Notes: generated from the letters alone by a model not told the origin. 64,000 bases of DNA from Pseudarthrobacter naphthalenicus (GCF_029076445.1 NZ_JARESG010000004.1:220923-284922), one strand, 5' to 3'. Shown: positions 52,128-60,571, counted from the stretch's first letter. Program-made: numbers and translations.

Positions 52128-53549
52128 TCAGCGGAAACTGAAGGGCGCGCTGTCTTCCGGTGGAAGATTTAGGCCGGTCGCAGTCAGCCGACAATCGTCC
52201 TGTAGCCCGTTTTGAATCAGGCCGACGAAGGTAGCCGTTCCGTGCACCGATGTAACAGTCTGCGGGGTGCCGCCGATAGTGCACTTCGTGGTACCCGTTT
52301 GTTTGAGAGTAGTAGCCGCGCCCGCGTCGACAGTGTTGCCGAAGGCATCCACAAAGCTGACGGTGACGTTGAACTGTACGTTCTTCGGAAGAACTCCCGT
52401 GACGCCGATCTCCGCAAACTTAAGTTTGGCAGCCTGAGCCGGCAGGATCTGAACCGGTACTGATAGAGGCATGCCAGTGCCGGCCAGCGTAACGGACGAG
52501 GTTCCGGCTATTTTCGCACCGAAATAAAACGAGACCGAGGACGAATTGGCCGGTATGGTCACCGAAGACACCGTTGTGCCGTTGACCGTGGCTGCAAAGA
52601 CTCCGTTTCCGGAAGTGCCGGTGGACAAAGCGACACTCGAGGGAGTTCCAACTGCCGGGTTGCCAAATTGGTCACGGCGTTCAACCACGATGGGTCCCAG
52701 GTTAGCTGTCGCAGATGCGACTCCTGACACGGGCATCGGGGTGGTCACCACCAACTGTGTTGCTGCCGCGGCAGTGACGGTGAACGTCCGGCTCACCGCT
52801 CCCGCAAAGCCCGGGCTGGAGGCCACCAAGGTGTAGGTTCCGGCTTTGGTTACCGCCAGGTCATTGAAGGTCGCCGTGCCCGTCCATTTGCTTCCCACCG
52901 TTGTCGTTCCGAGAAGCGTTCCGCCAGTCGCATTGGTGCCCAGGCTCAAGGTGACGGGAACATCAGCGTCAAGAAACGGCAGGTTGAGCACCGTGCGCAG
53001 CCGCACCGTGACGGTCATCGGCGCGCCAGCAGTCACCGTGGCTGACGGCTCCAAGCTGAAGTCGAGATCCCGGCGGCTTGTCACGGACACGTTTGCACTC
53101 GGCGTGCCAGTGGCGGTCCACGTCCGGTAAACAGCGGTTACTTGGTACTTGTGGTCGCCCTCAGGAACGGAGACATCGGTGCAGCCGGCACCTGCGATTG
53201 GCGTGGCAATGCTCGATCCGCACGCAGCCATGATGTTGGAGCCACTGATGCGGGTCACGACGTAGCCCATCGGAACGATTGAACCCACGGACCCCGTCCA
53301 GCTAACGGCAACATTTGAATCACTGCGTGTCGGAACCGAGACGTTCGTGGGCGGGGCAAGAGTCCCAACCTTTGCCGCAGTGCTTCCCGTTCCTGTCGCG
53401 CTCCAGTGTGCAAACGCTGGTGGGGCACCTAGAAGTGTCAACAACACCAGCCCGATGCTCAGTATTGCCGCCTGCGCGGTGCGCCGAAACGGCACCAGCT
53501 CCCGCCGAGGTCCACGGGGACCTCCGAAGGAGCTGGTACTGCGCAACAT
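52128..53549 (-). CDS. Secreted Ig-like/fibronectin-type surface protein
   Basis: 473 residues from 53549. A signal peptide with basic N-terminus and hydrophobic run (AQAAILSIGLVLLTLLGAPP) ends APPAFA, directly followed by HWSATGTGSTAAKVGT. A fibronectin-III-like module follows (APPTNVSVPTRSDSNVAVSW), then two or three beta-sandwich modules of Big/invasin type (FNDLAVTKAGTYTLVASSPG, VTSVHGTATFVGLIQNG). There is no membrane anchor at the C-terminus. The segment after the signal resembles that of the camelysin-like neighbour, so the two may be exported and assembled together. Confidence 0.72.
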   Translation of the reverse strand: MLRSTSSFGGPRGPRRELVPFRRTAQAAILSIGLVLLTLLGAPPAFAHWSATGTGSTAAKVGTLAPPTNVSVPTRSDSNVAVSWTGSVGSIVPMGYVVTRISGSNIMAACGSSIATPIAGAGCTDVSVPEGDHKYQVTAVYRTWTATGTPSANVSVTSRRDLDFSLEPSATVTAGAPMTVTVRLRTVLNLPFLDADVPVTLSLGTNATGGTLLGTTTVGSKWTGTATFNDLAVTKAGTYTLVASSPGFAGAVSRTFTVTAAAATQLVVTTPMPVSGVASATANLGPIVVERRDQFGNPAVGTPSSVALSTGTSGNGVFAATVNGTTVSSVTIPANSSSVSFYFGAKIAGTSSVTLAGTGMPLSVPVQILPAQAAKLKFAEIGVTGVLPKNVQFNVTVSFVDAFGNTVDAGAATTLKQTGTTKCTIGGTPQTVTSVHGTATFVGLIQNGLQDDCRLTATGLNLPPEDSAPFSFR

Positions 53550-53653
53550 ATTGACCTTTCAGGAAAATGACTCAGCGCGAAGCATGTAGAGCCTGTTCAC
53601 GAACGGGTGACAAAACTGACCGCTTGGGTCAAGAATGTCGAACCGCTTCCTCT

Positions 53654-54124
53654 TCAGCTAACTGAGAAGTAAAGCGGAACGGCCACGTTCTTGCAGGCAT
53701 TCTGGTCCTTGTCGGAGTTCTTCATTCCTATGGTCACTGTGCCCGTCGCACTTTTGCCGGCTTGGATCTGTACCTGGTCGATACTTGCGGCCACGTCAAA
53801 GTCGTCGGCAGAGCAGCCGGTAACCTTCACCCATGGAGTACCGTCGGAATTGGCGACTCGTACGTCAATTTTGTTCAGCTTCTGCACACCTTTACCGGGG
53901 TTGGTCACGGTAATTACGGCCGACTGCCCGGGGCCGCCCGGGGTGAGGACTCCGTCGGCAAGGGAGGCGACCGCAACCGTGAGCGCTGATTCGGTACCTG
54001 AGTTGACCGCGGTGCTGGTAGTCCCCACACCCGTCCAGTAGGCGAATGCGGCGCCGCCGCCGATGGCCAGCATCGCGGCGGTGGTGATGATGATGCGCTT
54101 TTTGCGTCCGGCTGTCTTGCCCAT
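53654..54124 (-). CDS. Camelysin/TasA-like SipW-type secreted protein
   Basis: 156 residues from ATG 54124. The N-terminus GKTAGRKKRIIITTAAMLAI then GGGAAFAYWTGVGTTSTAV is the SipW-dependent-type signal found in camelysin and TasA proteins (AFAYW-T at the cut). The mature part is a beta-rich domain with STAVNSGTESALTVAVASLA and VITVTNPGKGVQKLNKIDV, as in this family. TasA relatives build biofilm fibres. No sipW-type peptidase gene is in the window. It is 104 bp upstream of the Ig-like gene on the same strand. Confidence 0.75.
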   Translation of the reverse strand: MGKTAGRKKRIIITTAAMLAIGGGAAFAYWTGVGTTSTAVNSGTESALTVAVASLADGVLTPGGPGQSAVITVTNPGKGVQKLNKIDVRVANSDGTPWVKVTGCSADDFDVAASIDQVQIQAGKSATGTVTIGMKNSDKDQNACKNVAVPLYFSVS

Positions 54125-54230
54125 GTGAGACCCCTAAGAAGTTGTGCGATTTCGCAGATCCTGTGAGCCCCAGCGGCTCCGTTAGAAACTACTTTCGCGG
54201 ACAAGACTCAACGTACTCACGGGTAATGCA

Positions 54231-55316
54231 TCAAGAATTTCTCAAGGTTTTCTCGGCATTTGCGCTGGTCAGAGCGCTGTGGCGGCCCAGGAGATAGTCC
54301 ACCACGTACTTGGCATCACGGCCCACGCCACCAATCAGTCCGGATGTCAGCGCGTACTGGAACGGCATGCCCACGAAGTACAGTCCCGGCAGCTCCGGAA
54401 CAACGCCCCGCTTCGTGGCAGGCCAGCCGTCTGCGTCCAGCGGGAGTCCCTCGATCCAGTCAAAAGCAGGCCGGTAGCCCGTGGCCCAGATGATGGTCCG
54501 GACCTCGGCCGGGACATCGCCGGCGCCCTGGAGGCGGGGGAGACGGACCACCCCTGCCCGTTCCGCGTCCTTCACCGACACACGGATCAGCGGTGCACCT
54601 TGCTTGTGGAATCCCGCAGCCACTTTCCTGCCGGGCTTGGTATCCAGGGTGAGCAGCGAATTCACCAGGCGCCAGTACAGCGGGCCGGCGAAGCGGAACA
54701 CGGCGTCCGGGATGTGGCGGGTGGGCTTTCCTGCGAGGTACACCGATCCCGCCGGCCTGCTCTGGGCAAGTTCCAGGGAGATTTCCACTCCCGACGTCCC
54801 GGCGCCCACCACCATCACGGCACCGGCCGGGAGCTCCGACGGGCCGCGGTATTCATTGCTGTGCAGCTGGTGGATCGAAGGATCCAGGGCCTGCCCGGCC
54901 GCGGGGACAAAAGGCGTCGAGTTGGCACCCGGCGTGGCGATGACACTGCGCGCCCGCAACTCCCCGGCGCTGGTCTGCAGTTCAAAGGCATCGTCCACAC
55001 GGCGGACCGCCAGGACTCGCACGCCCGTCCGCACGGGCAGTTCGAAGCGGGCCGCATACGCCGTCAGATAATCGGCGACGGCATCCTTCACCGGAAAGCT
55101 GCCGCCCGCCGCCGGAAACTTCAGACCGGGCAAAGCACAGTAACGTGCCGGCGTAAAGAGGCGCAGCGAATCCCACCGGTTCCGCCACACATCGCCCACG
55201 CGGCCTGATTTCTCCAGAATGGTGAACTCCACGCCGGCCTCTTTCAGGAAGCGGCCCGCCGCCAGTCCAGCCTGGCCTGCCCCGATCACCACAACATCCA
55301 AAGTCTGGGAATCCAT
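54231..55316 (-). CDS. Flavin-containing monooxygenase
   Basis: 361 residues from ATG 55316, with GAAGGAG 7 bases upstream. It has the FAD site VVVIGAGQAGLAAGRFL, the FMO-type WRNRWDSLRLFTPARY, the NADPH site VMVVGAGTSGVEISLEL and IIWATGYRPAFDW near the C-terminus. This resembles ArsO/YUCCA-type monooxygenases acting on sulfur, nitrogen or arsenic compounds. It is divergent from a TetR gene with a perfect palindrome between, so it is probably repressed by that regulator. Confidence 0.88.
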   Translation of the reverse strand: MDSQTLDVVVIGAGQAGLAAGRFLKEAGVEFTILEKSGRVGDVWRNRWDSLRLFTPARYCALPGLKFPAAGGSFPVKDAVADYLTAYAARFELPVRTGVRVLAVRRVDDAFELQTSAGELRARSVIATPGANSTPFVPAAGQALDPSIHQLHSNEYRGPSELPAGAVMVVGAGTSGVEISLELAQSRPAGSVYLAGKPTRHIPDAVFRFAGPLYWRLVNSLLTLDTKPGRKVAAGFHKQGAPLIRVSVKDAERAGVVRLPRLQGAGDVPAEVRTIIWATGYRPAFDWIEGLPLDADGWPATKRGVVPELPGLYFVGMPFQYALTSGLIGGVGRDAKYVVDYLLGRHSALTSANAEKTLRNS

Positions 55317-55385
55317 TGATGGCTCCTTCGCCAAACCCGGGGCACGTCCTGTCTGGATGCCCTGCGGATTTCATTAGAATAGCAT

Positions 55386-55398
55386 TCCAGTGACTGGA
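55386..55398. promoter_or_regulatory. TetR operator candidate, 13-bp perfect palindrome
   Basis: TCCAGTGACTGGA lies in the 99-bp region between the divergent monooxygenase and TetR genes, next to the TetR -10 box. Confidence 0.65.
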
Positions 55399-55402
55399 GG
55401 GC

Positions 55403-55408
55403 TAGTCT
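55403..55408 (+). promoter_or_regulatory. -10 box TAGTCT of a leaderless promoter
   Basis: TAGTCT ends 7 bases before ATG 55416; it also lies beside the palindrome at 55386-55398. Confidence 0.5.
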
Positions 55409-55415
55409 ATTTTCT

Positions 55416-56057
55416 ATGACTGCAGCAACCTCCGCTTCCCGCGCCCCAAGGACCAGCCGCCGGGCCGTGCAGGCCGCTGAAACCCGCGAGCTGATTGTTG
55501 CTGTGGCCGGGCGGCTCTTCGCCGAACAGGGGTTCGTGCCCACCACCATCGAGGCCATCGCGTCCGAGAGCGGGGTGGCGCTGCAGACCGTCTACAACTC
55601 CGTGGGAAACAAGGCGGCGCTGCTCTCCGCGGTTCTGGACGCTGCCGCATCAGGCCCGCACTCGCCGTCGAACGTTCTTGAACTGATGCGGAAGCGGACC
55701 GCGGAAGCTGCCGACTTCGACGCCCTCATCGCCGTCCTCGCCGACTGGTTTGTAGAAGTCCACCGGCGCACCGGACCGGTGGTCGGGGTCATCGCGCAGG
55801 CCGCCGCCGTGGACCCCGCCGCGGAGAAGCTGCAGACCGCGCGGGCGCTGCAGCGGCTGGAACGCTACCGGGAAGCGGCCGCCGCGGTCCGGGCGCGCGG
55901 CGGGCTCACGTCCGGAATGTCCGACGCCGATGCTGCCGCCGCCATCTGGTCCCTGGGGCACCCGCAGGCGTACCGCACCCTCGTGGGGGAGGTCGGCTGG
56001 TCCGTAAAGGCCTATCGTGACTGGCTGGTCCGCTCGCTGGGGGCCGCGCTCGCCTAA
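55416..56057 (+). CDS. TetR-family regulator
   Basis: 213 residues from ATG 55416. The DNA-binding domain reads TRELIVAVAGRLFAEQGFVP, then TTIEAIASESGVALQTVYNSVGNKAALLSAVL. The C-terminal domain with VHRRTGPVVGVIAQAAAVDP is unassigned. Likely represses itself and the divergent monooxygenase through the palindrome between them. The inducer is unknown. Confidence 0.9.
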   Translation: MTAATSASRAPRTSRRAVQAAETRELIVAVAGRLFAEQGFVPTTIEAIASESGVALQTVYNSVGNKAALLSAVLDAAASGPHSPSNVLELMRKRTAEAADFDALIAVLADWFVEVHRRTGPVVGVIAQAAAVDPAAEKLQTARALQRLERYREAAAAVRARGGLTSGMSDADAAAAIWSLGHPQAYRTLVGEVGWSVKAYRDWLVRSLGAALA

Positions 56058-56080
56058 CTGGCCGGCAGCGAAGGCGACAG

Positions 56081-56992
56081 TTAGCGCCCCGGCGCGTCCC
56101 GGCGTCGTGCGGCGTACGCGAACAGCGAGGTGGTGGCCACCGTTGCCAGATACCCGGCGATGACGATCAGTGCGATGCCGGCCCAGAAGTAATTGGTGGT
56201 GCTGCCTTCCTGCAGTGGGCCCGGGGCAATCTTGGCGAGCGAAAATACCGCCACCGCCGCCGAGACCAGCCCGATCAGCACCGGCAGCTTCACCCAGATC
56301 CGCGCCGAACCAACATGCCTGCCGAAGCCGTCCCACACATTCCAGCTTCCGCCATGCCGGATGATCAGCCATCCGGCGGGGATCATGAACGCGCCCACCA
56401 GCAGGAAGGCCGCCACCACATCGGCCGGCCGGTGCCACTGGTTGAGCAGCGTGGACGCCCCGGAGGCGATCGCGAACGTGCCGCCGGCAAAACCAACGAA
56501 CGGACGCCACCGCGGCGAGGACATCAGGAACACCGCCGCCGCAGCCGACGCCGCCAGCGTGGTGTGACCGGACGGCAGGGAATTCAGCTCCAGGGTCACC
56601 ACACCGGTGTCCGGCCGTGCCGGCAGCAGATCCTTCAGGACCTGGGTGGCGATGTTCGCGCCGACGCACGCGGTAAGGGCAATCCCCGCGGCCACCCACC
56701 GCCGCCGGATCACCGTGACGAACAGAACCACGACGGCGGCCATCACCAGGGAGATGACGGGCAGCCAGTCCAGGAACCGGGTGGACGCCTTGCCCGCGGG
56801 TCCGTGGATGTCCACGGCCTCCACCAGAGCAGATTCGTCAATGAACTGGCCGGTGGTGGTCTGGACGAAGTAGTAGTACGTGGCGATCAGACCCACCACG
56901 CAGGCGAGCGTGGCGAAAAAGAACATAAAGCCGGAACCCGGGGCAGGGCGTGCGGGGGTGCTGATGCGCGCGGGCTTCGACAGGGTCATCAC
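56081..56992 (-). CDS. PAP2-family phosphatase
   Basis: 303 residues from ATG 56992. Seven or so helices. The lipid-phosphatase signature is present: KDLLPARPD (motif 1, K...RP), SLPSGHTTLA (motif 2) and ASTLLNQWHRPADVVAA (motif 3 with His and Asp). It probably dephosphorylates undecaprenyl diphosphate or phosphatidic acid at the outer face of the membrane. C-terminal extension of two helices. Unlinked to its neighbours. Confidence 0.88.
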   Translation of the reverse strand: MMTLSKPARISTPARPAPGSGFMFFFATLACVVGLIATYYYFVQTTTGQFIDESALVEAVDIHGPAGKASTRFLDWLPVISLVMAAVVVLFVTVIRRRWVAAGIALTACVGANIATQVLKDLLPARPDTGVVTLELNSLPSGHTTLAASAAAAVFLMSSPRWRPFVGFAGGTFAIASGASTLLNQWHRPADVVAAFLLVGAFMIPAGWLIIRHGGSWNVWDGFGRHVGSARIWVKLPVLIGLVSAAVAVFSLAKIAPGPLQEGSTTNYFWAGIALIVIAGYLATVATTSLFAYAARRRDAPGR

Positions 56993-57079
56993 TTAAGCCT
57001 GTCACAGAATTCTGTGAGGACCCGACGAGCCCCTGGTACTGGTTTGCCCGGCCGGGCCTGGTCTCGGTCTAGTGCGCCG

Positions 57080-57605
57080 CGGGCCAAAAGCCCAAGTGGA
57101 CCTCCACCATGTACACGCTGCTGTTCCTGCAATGGCTCGGGCTGGTGCCGGGACAGCCACCGTCCGTACGGGCTCCCGCCACGGTTCCTTCCACACGAGC
57201 ATCAGCGTCCTGGACGGCCTGGCCGCGTACCAGGCGTCAGGCGGGAAATGTGATATCCGGGCCGCCGTCGAGCGCGGTCAGCAGTCTTTCCTCGACCACC
57301 AGCTGTTCCTCTCCCACCACACTGGAAAACCAGCGAATTCCGCCTTCCGCCGGTTTCCTTTCCCGCCGCAGTGGCACTTCGACATCGTCCGCGGCCTGGA
57401 GCACTTCCGCGCCTGGGATGCCGCCCGCGACCCCCGGCTGGGCCGGGCCGTGGCTGTGCTGGAGGAAACCCGGTCGGCCGCCGGGACGTGGTCCGCGTAT
57501 CGCGGCTATCCGGGGCGGGAGTGGTTCGCCCTCGACGTCCCGGGAGAGCCCAGCCGGTGGGCCACCCTGCGCTGCAGCCGGATCCTCGCCTGGTGGTACG
57601 GCTGA
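57080..57605 (+). pseudogene. Fragment of a squalene-cyclase-like alpha-toroid protein
   Basis: The frame ending at 57605 reads GSFHTSISVLDGLAAYQASGG, RGQQSFLDHQLFLSHHTGKP, WHFDIVRGLEHFRAWD, DPRLGRAVAVLEETRSAAGTW and RILAWWYG, repeated helices of the prenyltransferase/squalene-oxidase-like toroid. An earlier piece, TMYTLLFLQWLGL (from 57109), is in another frame. The N-terminal half is missing and there is no ribosome site. It is therefore a truncated, frameshifted gene. The 3' end runs into a copy of the 61-bp palindrome. Confidence 0.65.
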
Positions 57606-57616
57606 ATTCCACACGG

Positions 57617-57677
57617 AACGCGGGGTCACTCCCCGCTCAATAATCGACGTTTATCGGGCGAAAAGTGACCCCGCGTT
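57617..57677. repeat. 61-bp palindromic element, copy 2
   Basis: 14-bp perfect outer arms AACGCGGGGTCACT / AGTGACCCCGCGTT with a partly paired centre. Aligns in reverse complement to 37435-37495 over its full 61 bases. It lies between the ends of the toroid pseudogene and the SRPBCC gene. Confidence 0.9.
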
Positions 57678-57702
57678 GGTTTGTGGGGGTGACGCTGACG
57701 TG

Positions 57703-58209
57703 TCAGGCGGGGGCCTGCGCCGCCAGCTCCTCGATGATCTCGAACTGCTCGCGCACGCCGCCTTCCATGCCGGACTGGGCAATCATGTCCCGGACTTCCC
57801 TGCTGCCCGCATCGGTGCAGATCCGCACGACGGTGGCGCCGCCGTCGGCCGCTTCAAAGGTGACTGTATTCAGGACGGCGCCGTCCTCGCTGTCGGGCGC
57901 CGTGCCCGGCAGCTCCATCACCTCGGTGTGGACGATCCGTTCGTTCGGGACGATCTCACGGTAGATGCCGTGAAAGGCCACCTCGAACCCGCCGTGCGCC
58001 ACCATCACGTACCGCCAGGCCCCGCCCACGCGGAAGTCCATGTCCGCCACGGTCATCTCGCCGCGCCGGCCCGGCCACCATCGCCGGACCAGGCCGGGGG
58101 TGGTCCAGGCCCGGTAGACGAGGTGCCGGGGTGCGCTGACGGTGCGGGTGATCAGGATTTCCGTGTCGCTGGGGAACGTCACGTCCATGGTGCTGCTGGC
58201 CTGTGCCAT
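57703..58209 (-). CDS. SRPBCC/AHSA1-type protein
   Basis: 168 residues from ATG 58209 with AAGGAG 8 bases upstream. The START-like ligand-binding fold shows in ILITRTVSAPRHLVYRAWTT, LVRRWWPGR, MDFRVGGAWRYVM and the final helix REQFEIIEELA. Such proteins are often paired with an ArsR regulator, as here (gene at 58284-58658 on the same strand), and may help in toxicant response. The 75 bp between the two genes are a 15-bp minisatellite that includes the ArsR stop. Confidence 0.88.
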   Translation of the reverse strand: MAQASSTMDVTFPSDTEILITRTVSAPRHLVYRAWTTPGLVRRWWPGRRGEMTVADMDFRVGGAWRYVMVAHGGFEVAFHGIYREIVPNERIVHTEVMELPGTAPDSEDGAVLNTVTFEAADGGATVVRICTDAGSREVRDMIAQSGMEGGVREQFEIIEELAAQAPA

Positions 58210-58225
58210 TGCCGTACTCCTTCTC

Positions 58226-58295
58226 AGTGCTCTCGTTCCTAGTGCTCTCGTTCCTAGTGCTCTCGTTCCTAGTGCTCTCGTTCTCAGTGCTCTCG
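58226..58295. repeat. 15-bp minisatellite, about five copies
   Basis: AGTGCTCTCGTTCCT repeats at 58226, 58241, 58256, then with changes at 58271 and 58286. It spans the gap between the ArsR stop and the SRPBCC ribosome site. Copy number changes would alter the spacing by whole units. Confidence 0.9.
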
Positions 58296-58658
58296 GGGAT
58301 TTTCGTCGTCGGGACCTTCGTCTTTGAGGTCTTCGTCTTTGAGGTCCGCCAGCACGTCCTCAAGGAGACCGAAGCGCTCGTCCCAGAGATGCCGATAGCT
58401 TGCCGCCCAGTCGTGGATGGGTTTCAGGGCCAGCGGATTCAGCCGGTAAACCCGCTGCCGGCCGTCGTGGCGCACCTCCACCGCGCCCACTTCCCGCAGA
58501 ACGCGCAGGTGCCGTGACACATGCGGCTGGGCCAGCCCCAGAAGGTCCACCAACTCGCCCACCGGACGCTCGCCGTGGACGAGAGCGTCCAGGATTTCCC
58601 GGCGGCGCGGCTCGGCCACCGCGTTGAAGGCGTCCGCCGTTGTTGCTGCCCGTGCCAT
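58284..58658 (-). CDS. ArsR-family regulator
   Basis: 124 residues from ATG 58658, chosen for the -10 box 6 bases upstream. The winged helix reads FNAVAEPRRREILDALVHGE, RPVGELVDLLGLAQPHVSRHLRVLREVG and VEVRHDGRQRVYRLN, of the SRPBCC-linked ArsR subgroup without metal-ligand cysteines. The C-terminal tail has an acidic duplicate DLKDEDLKDEG coded by a 15-bp repeat. It probably represses itself and the SRPBCC gene. Confidence 0.9.
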   Translation of the reverse strand: MARAATTADAFNAVAEPRRREILDALVHGERPVGELVDLLGLAQPHVSRHLRVLREVGAVEVRHDGRQRVYRLNPLALKPIHDWAASYRHLWDERFGLLEDVLADLKDEDLKDEGPDDENPREH

Positions 58659-58664
58659 GCGGCA

Positions 58665-58670
58665 ATTGTA
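58665..58670 (-). promoter_or_regulatory. -10 box TACAAT of a leaderless promoter
   Basis: Minus-strand TACAAT ends 6 bases before ATG 58658. A palindromic ATATCCATATGGGTAT at about 58670-58685 overlaps it and may be the ArsR site. Confidence 0.55.
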
Positions 58671-58763
58671 TATCCATATGGGTATGTGTTGGAAGGCCTC
58701 TTGGGTTCGACGCCCGGAAGGTCTAACGTCACCCACAGGAGAGTGTCCAAAGGAGGCGCGGCC

Positions 58764-59780
58764 GTGACCATCATCGACAACGCGGTGTACGTGAACGGCG
58801 TACGCACCGCAGACCCCGAGGACCTCGACGAGACCTACTTCCTGCTCCGGCAGCGCGAGGGGATGGCCTGGATCGGGCTCTACCGGCCGGATGCTGACGA
58901 ACTCCGCTCCGTGGCCGAGGAATTCGACCTCAGCCACCTCGCCGTTGAAGACGCGCTTGCCGGCCACCAGCGCGCCAAACTCGAACACTACGGCGAAGAC
59001 CTCTTCCTGGTGCTCCGGCCCGCCCGCTACCTGGACGACGTCGAAAAGGTGGACTTCGGTGAGATCCACGTCTTTGTGGGCTCCGACTACGTGGTCACCG
59101 TCCGTCACGCAGAGTCCCCGGACCTCGCCAGGGTCAGACGCCGGATGGAAGGCATGCCCGACTTCCTCGCCCTCGGCCCGGACGCCGTGCTCTACGGCAT
59201 CCTGGACCAGGTGGTGGACGAGTACGAACCGGTGGCGGCCGGGCTGGAAAACGACATCGACGAGATCGAGGACGACCTCTTCGGCGCCGACCCGGACGTC
59301 TCACGCCGCATCTACGAGCTCTCCCGGCAGGTCATCACCTTCCAGCGCGCCACCAGCCCGCTCGCCGGCATCCTGCAGGCCCTCATGGCGGGCACCCCGG
59401 GACGGGACAAGGAACCGGAACTCCAGGACCACTACCGCGACGTGTTGGACCACATCATCCGCCTCAACGAACGCGTGGCCGCCTTCCGCGCCCTGCTGCA
59501 GAACGCGCTCGCCGTGAACGCCGCCCTGGTGGCCCAGCGGCAGAACGACGAGATGAAGAACCTCACCGAGTCCAGTTACCGGCAGAACGAGGAGGTCAAA
59601 CGCATTTCGTCGTGGGCGGCCATCCTGTTCGCGCCCACGCTGGTGGCATCCATTTATGGCATGAATTTCCGGGTCATGCCCGAGCTCGACTGGCCCTTCG
59701 GCTACCCCTATGCCCTGGGCCTGATGCTTGCCATGGGCGTTGTCCTCTACCTCACCTTCAAACACAACAAGTGGATCTAG
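58764..59780 (+). CDS. corA: CorA-family Mg2+/Co2+ channel
   Basis: 338 residues from GTG 58764 with AAAGGAGG 8 bases upstream. Large cytoplasmic N-terminal domain (EEFDLSHLAVEDALAGHQRA, KLEHYGEDLFLVLRPARY), a long helix, then two C-terminal membrane helices with the pore motif at the end of the first, VASIYGMNFRVMPELDWPF (GMN). This is a complete divalent-metal channel. GTG start with strong site; single gene. Confidence 0.93.
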   Translation: MTIIDNAVYVNGVRTADPEDLDETYFLLRQREGMAWIGLYRPDADELRSVAEEFDLSHLAVEDALAGHQRAKLEHYGEDLFLVLRPARYLDDVEKVDFGEIHVFVGSDYVVTVRHAESPDLARVRRRMEGMPDFLALGPDAVLYGILDQVVDEYEPVAAGLENDIDEIEDDLFGADPDVSRRIYELSRQVITFQRATSPLAGILQALMAGTPGRDKEPELQDHYRDVLDHIIRLNERVAAFRALLQNALAVNAALVAQRQNDEMKNLTESSYRQNEEVKRISSWAAILFAPTLVASIYGMNFRVMPELDWPFGYPYALGLMLAMGVVLYLTFKHNKWI

Positions 59781-59842
59781 GCGCACCTCCCTGCCTGTCC
59801 GCGTGGTGGTCAGCACCCCTAGTGTTGCCCTGCTGAGAACTC

Positions 59843-59857
59843 GAGTACTGACTACTC
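59843..59857. promoter_or_regulatory. Palindrome GAGTA-N5-TACTC, copy 2
   Basis: GAGTACTGACTACTC within GAAC-T-CGAGTAC...TACTCGTG, shared with 32117-32131. It lies 82 bp before a 45-residue protein and the HPt-like gene. Likely the control site of this pair. Confidence 0.6.
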
Positions 59858-59938
59858 GTGCGGCCTTTCCCTCCGCCGCCTAGCGTTTGTGGAGGATCCT
59901 CCGGGATGTCAGGCACTGCGTTTGATGGGGGTCACGTC

Positions 59939-60076
59939 ATGAGTTTCGAGCTACCCGTGCGCCGGCCGCGGATCCAGGCTGCGGCCCGCCGTGCCGGGTC
60001 CGTGGTCCGCGCGCTCGCGGAATCCCTCCTTGAAGATCTGCCGGGTGGGGCGCCCCCCACCCATTTCAGGACATGA
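59939..60076 (+). CDS. Small basic protein, 45 residues
   Basis: ATG 59939 to 60076, overlapping the start of the next gene by 4 bp. Basic N-terminal helix (RRPRIQAAARRAGSVVRALA) and an acidic/proline end. No known family. The 4-bp ATGA overlap with the HPt-like gene and the palindrome upstream suggest a real gene, possibly a partner of the HPt-like protein. Confidence 0.5.
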   Translation: MSFELPVRRPRIQAAARRAGSVVRALAESLLEDLPGGAPPTHFRT

Positions 60077-60486
60077 CCCAGGACGACGCCAACGCCCTGC
60101 CGCTCCTGGACCCGGCCGCGTTGGACAGGCTCCGTGACGAACTCGATGACGACGAAGGCGTCTGGAAGGTCTTCGTCCGGAATTTCATCGCGCAGTTGCC
60201 GCAGCGGACCGAAAAACTGCGCCTGGCCCTGACCACCGGCGACCTCCCCGGCAGTCTCGATGCAGTGCTCAGCCTGAAGACCTCGAGCCAGATGGTGGGC
60301 GCCGAACGCCTTGCGCAATTTGCCTTGGGGCTGGAGCGGCTGGTTCGAACCGAGGGCCGCCAGGGTGCACCGGAGGACGTGCTGCCCCGGCTGGCGGCGG
60401 CCCATCTCAAAACGATCATGAAGTGCGGCCGGCAGACCTCGGATCTGCTGCAGCGGTACCTCGATTCGGCCCCGGGCAGGAAGTAG
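60073..60486 (+). CDS. HPt-like protein lacking the phospho-histidine
   Basis: 137 residues from ATG 60073, coupled to the small gene before it. The sequence has the four-helix HPt layout: LDPAALDRLRDELDDDEGVW, VFVRNFIAQLPQRTEKLRLA, VLSLKTSSQMVGAERLAQFA and LKTIMKCGRQTSDLL. The conserved AHxLKGSSxxxGA block reads VLSLKTSSQMVGA, with leucine 66 where the histidine should be. It therefore cannot take part in ordinary phosphotransfer and may act as a decoy or binding partner. Confidence 0.65.
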   Translation: MTQDDANALPLLDPAALDRLRDELDDDEGVWKVFVRNFIAQLPQRTEKLRLALTTGDLPGSLDAVLSLKTSSQMVGAERLAQFALGLERLVRTEGRQGAPEDVLPRLAAAHLKTIMKCGRQTSDLLQRYLDSAPGRK

Positions 60487-60559
60487 GCCGTTGCCGGCTT
60501 CCGGCTCCCGGCTCCTGCCTTCCGGCTCCTGTCATACGGGACTTGTCAGGGGGCGCTTG

Positions 60560-60565
60560 TACAGT
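60560..60565 (+). promoter_or_regulatory. -10 box TACAGT of a leaderless promoter
   Basis: TACAGT ends 6 bases before ATG 60572, with no ribosome site. Confidence 0.5.
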
Positions 60566-60571
60566 AAACGC

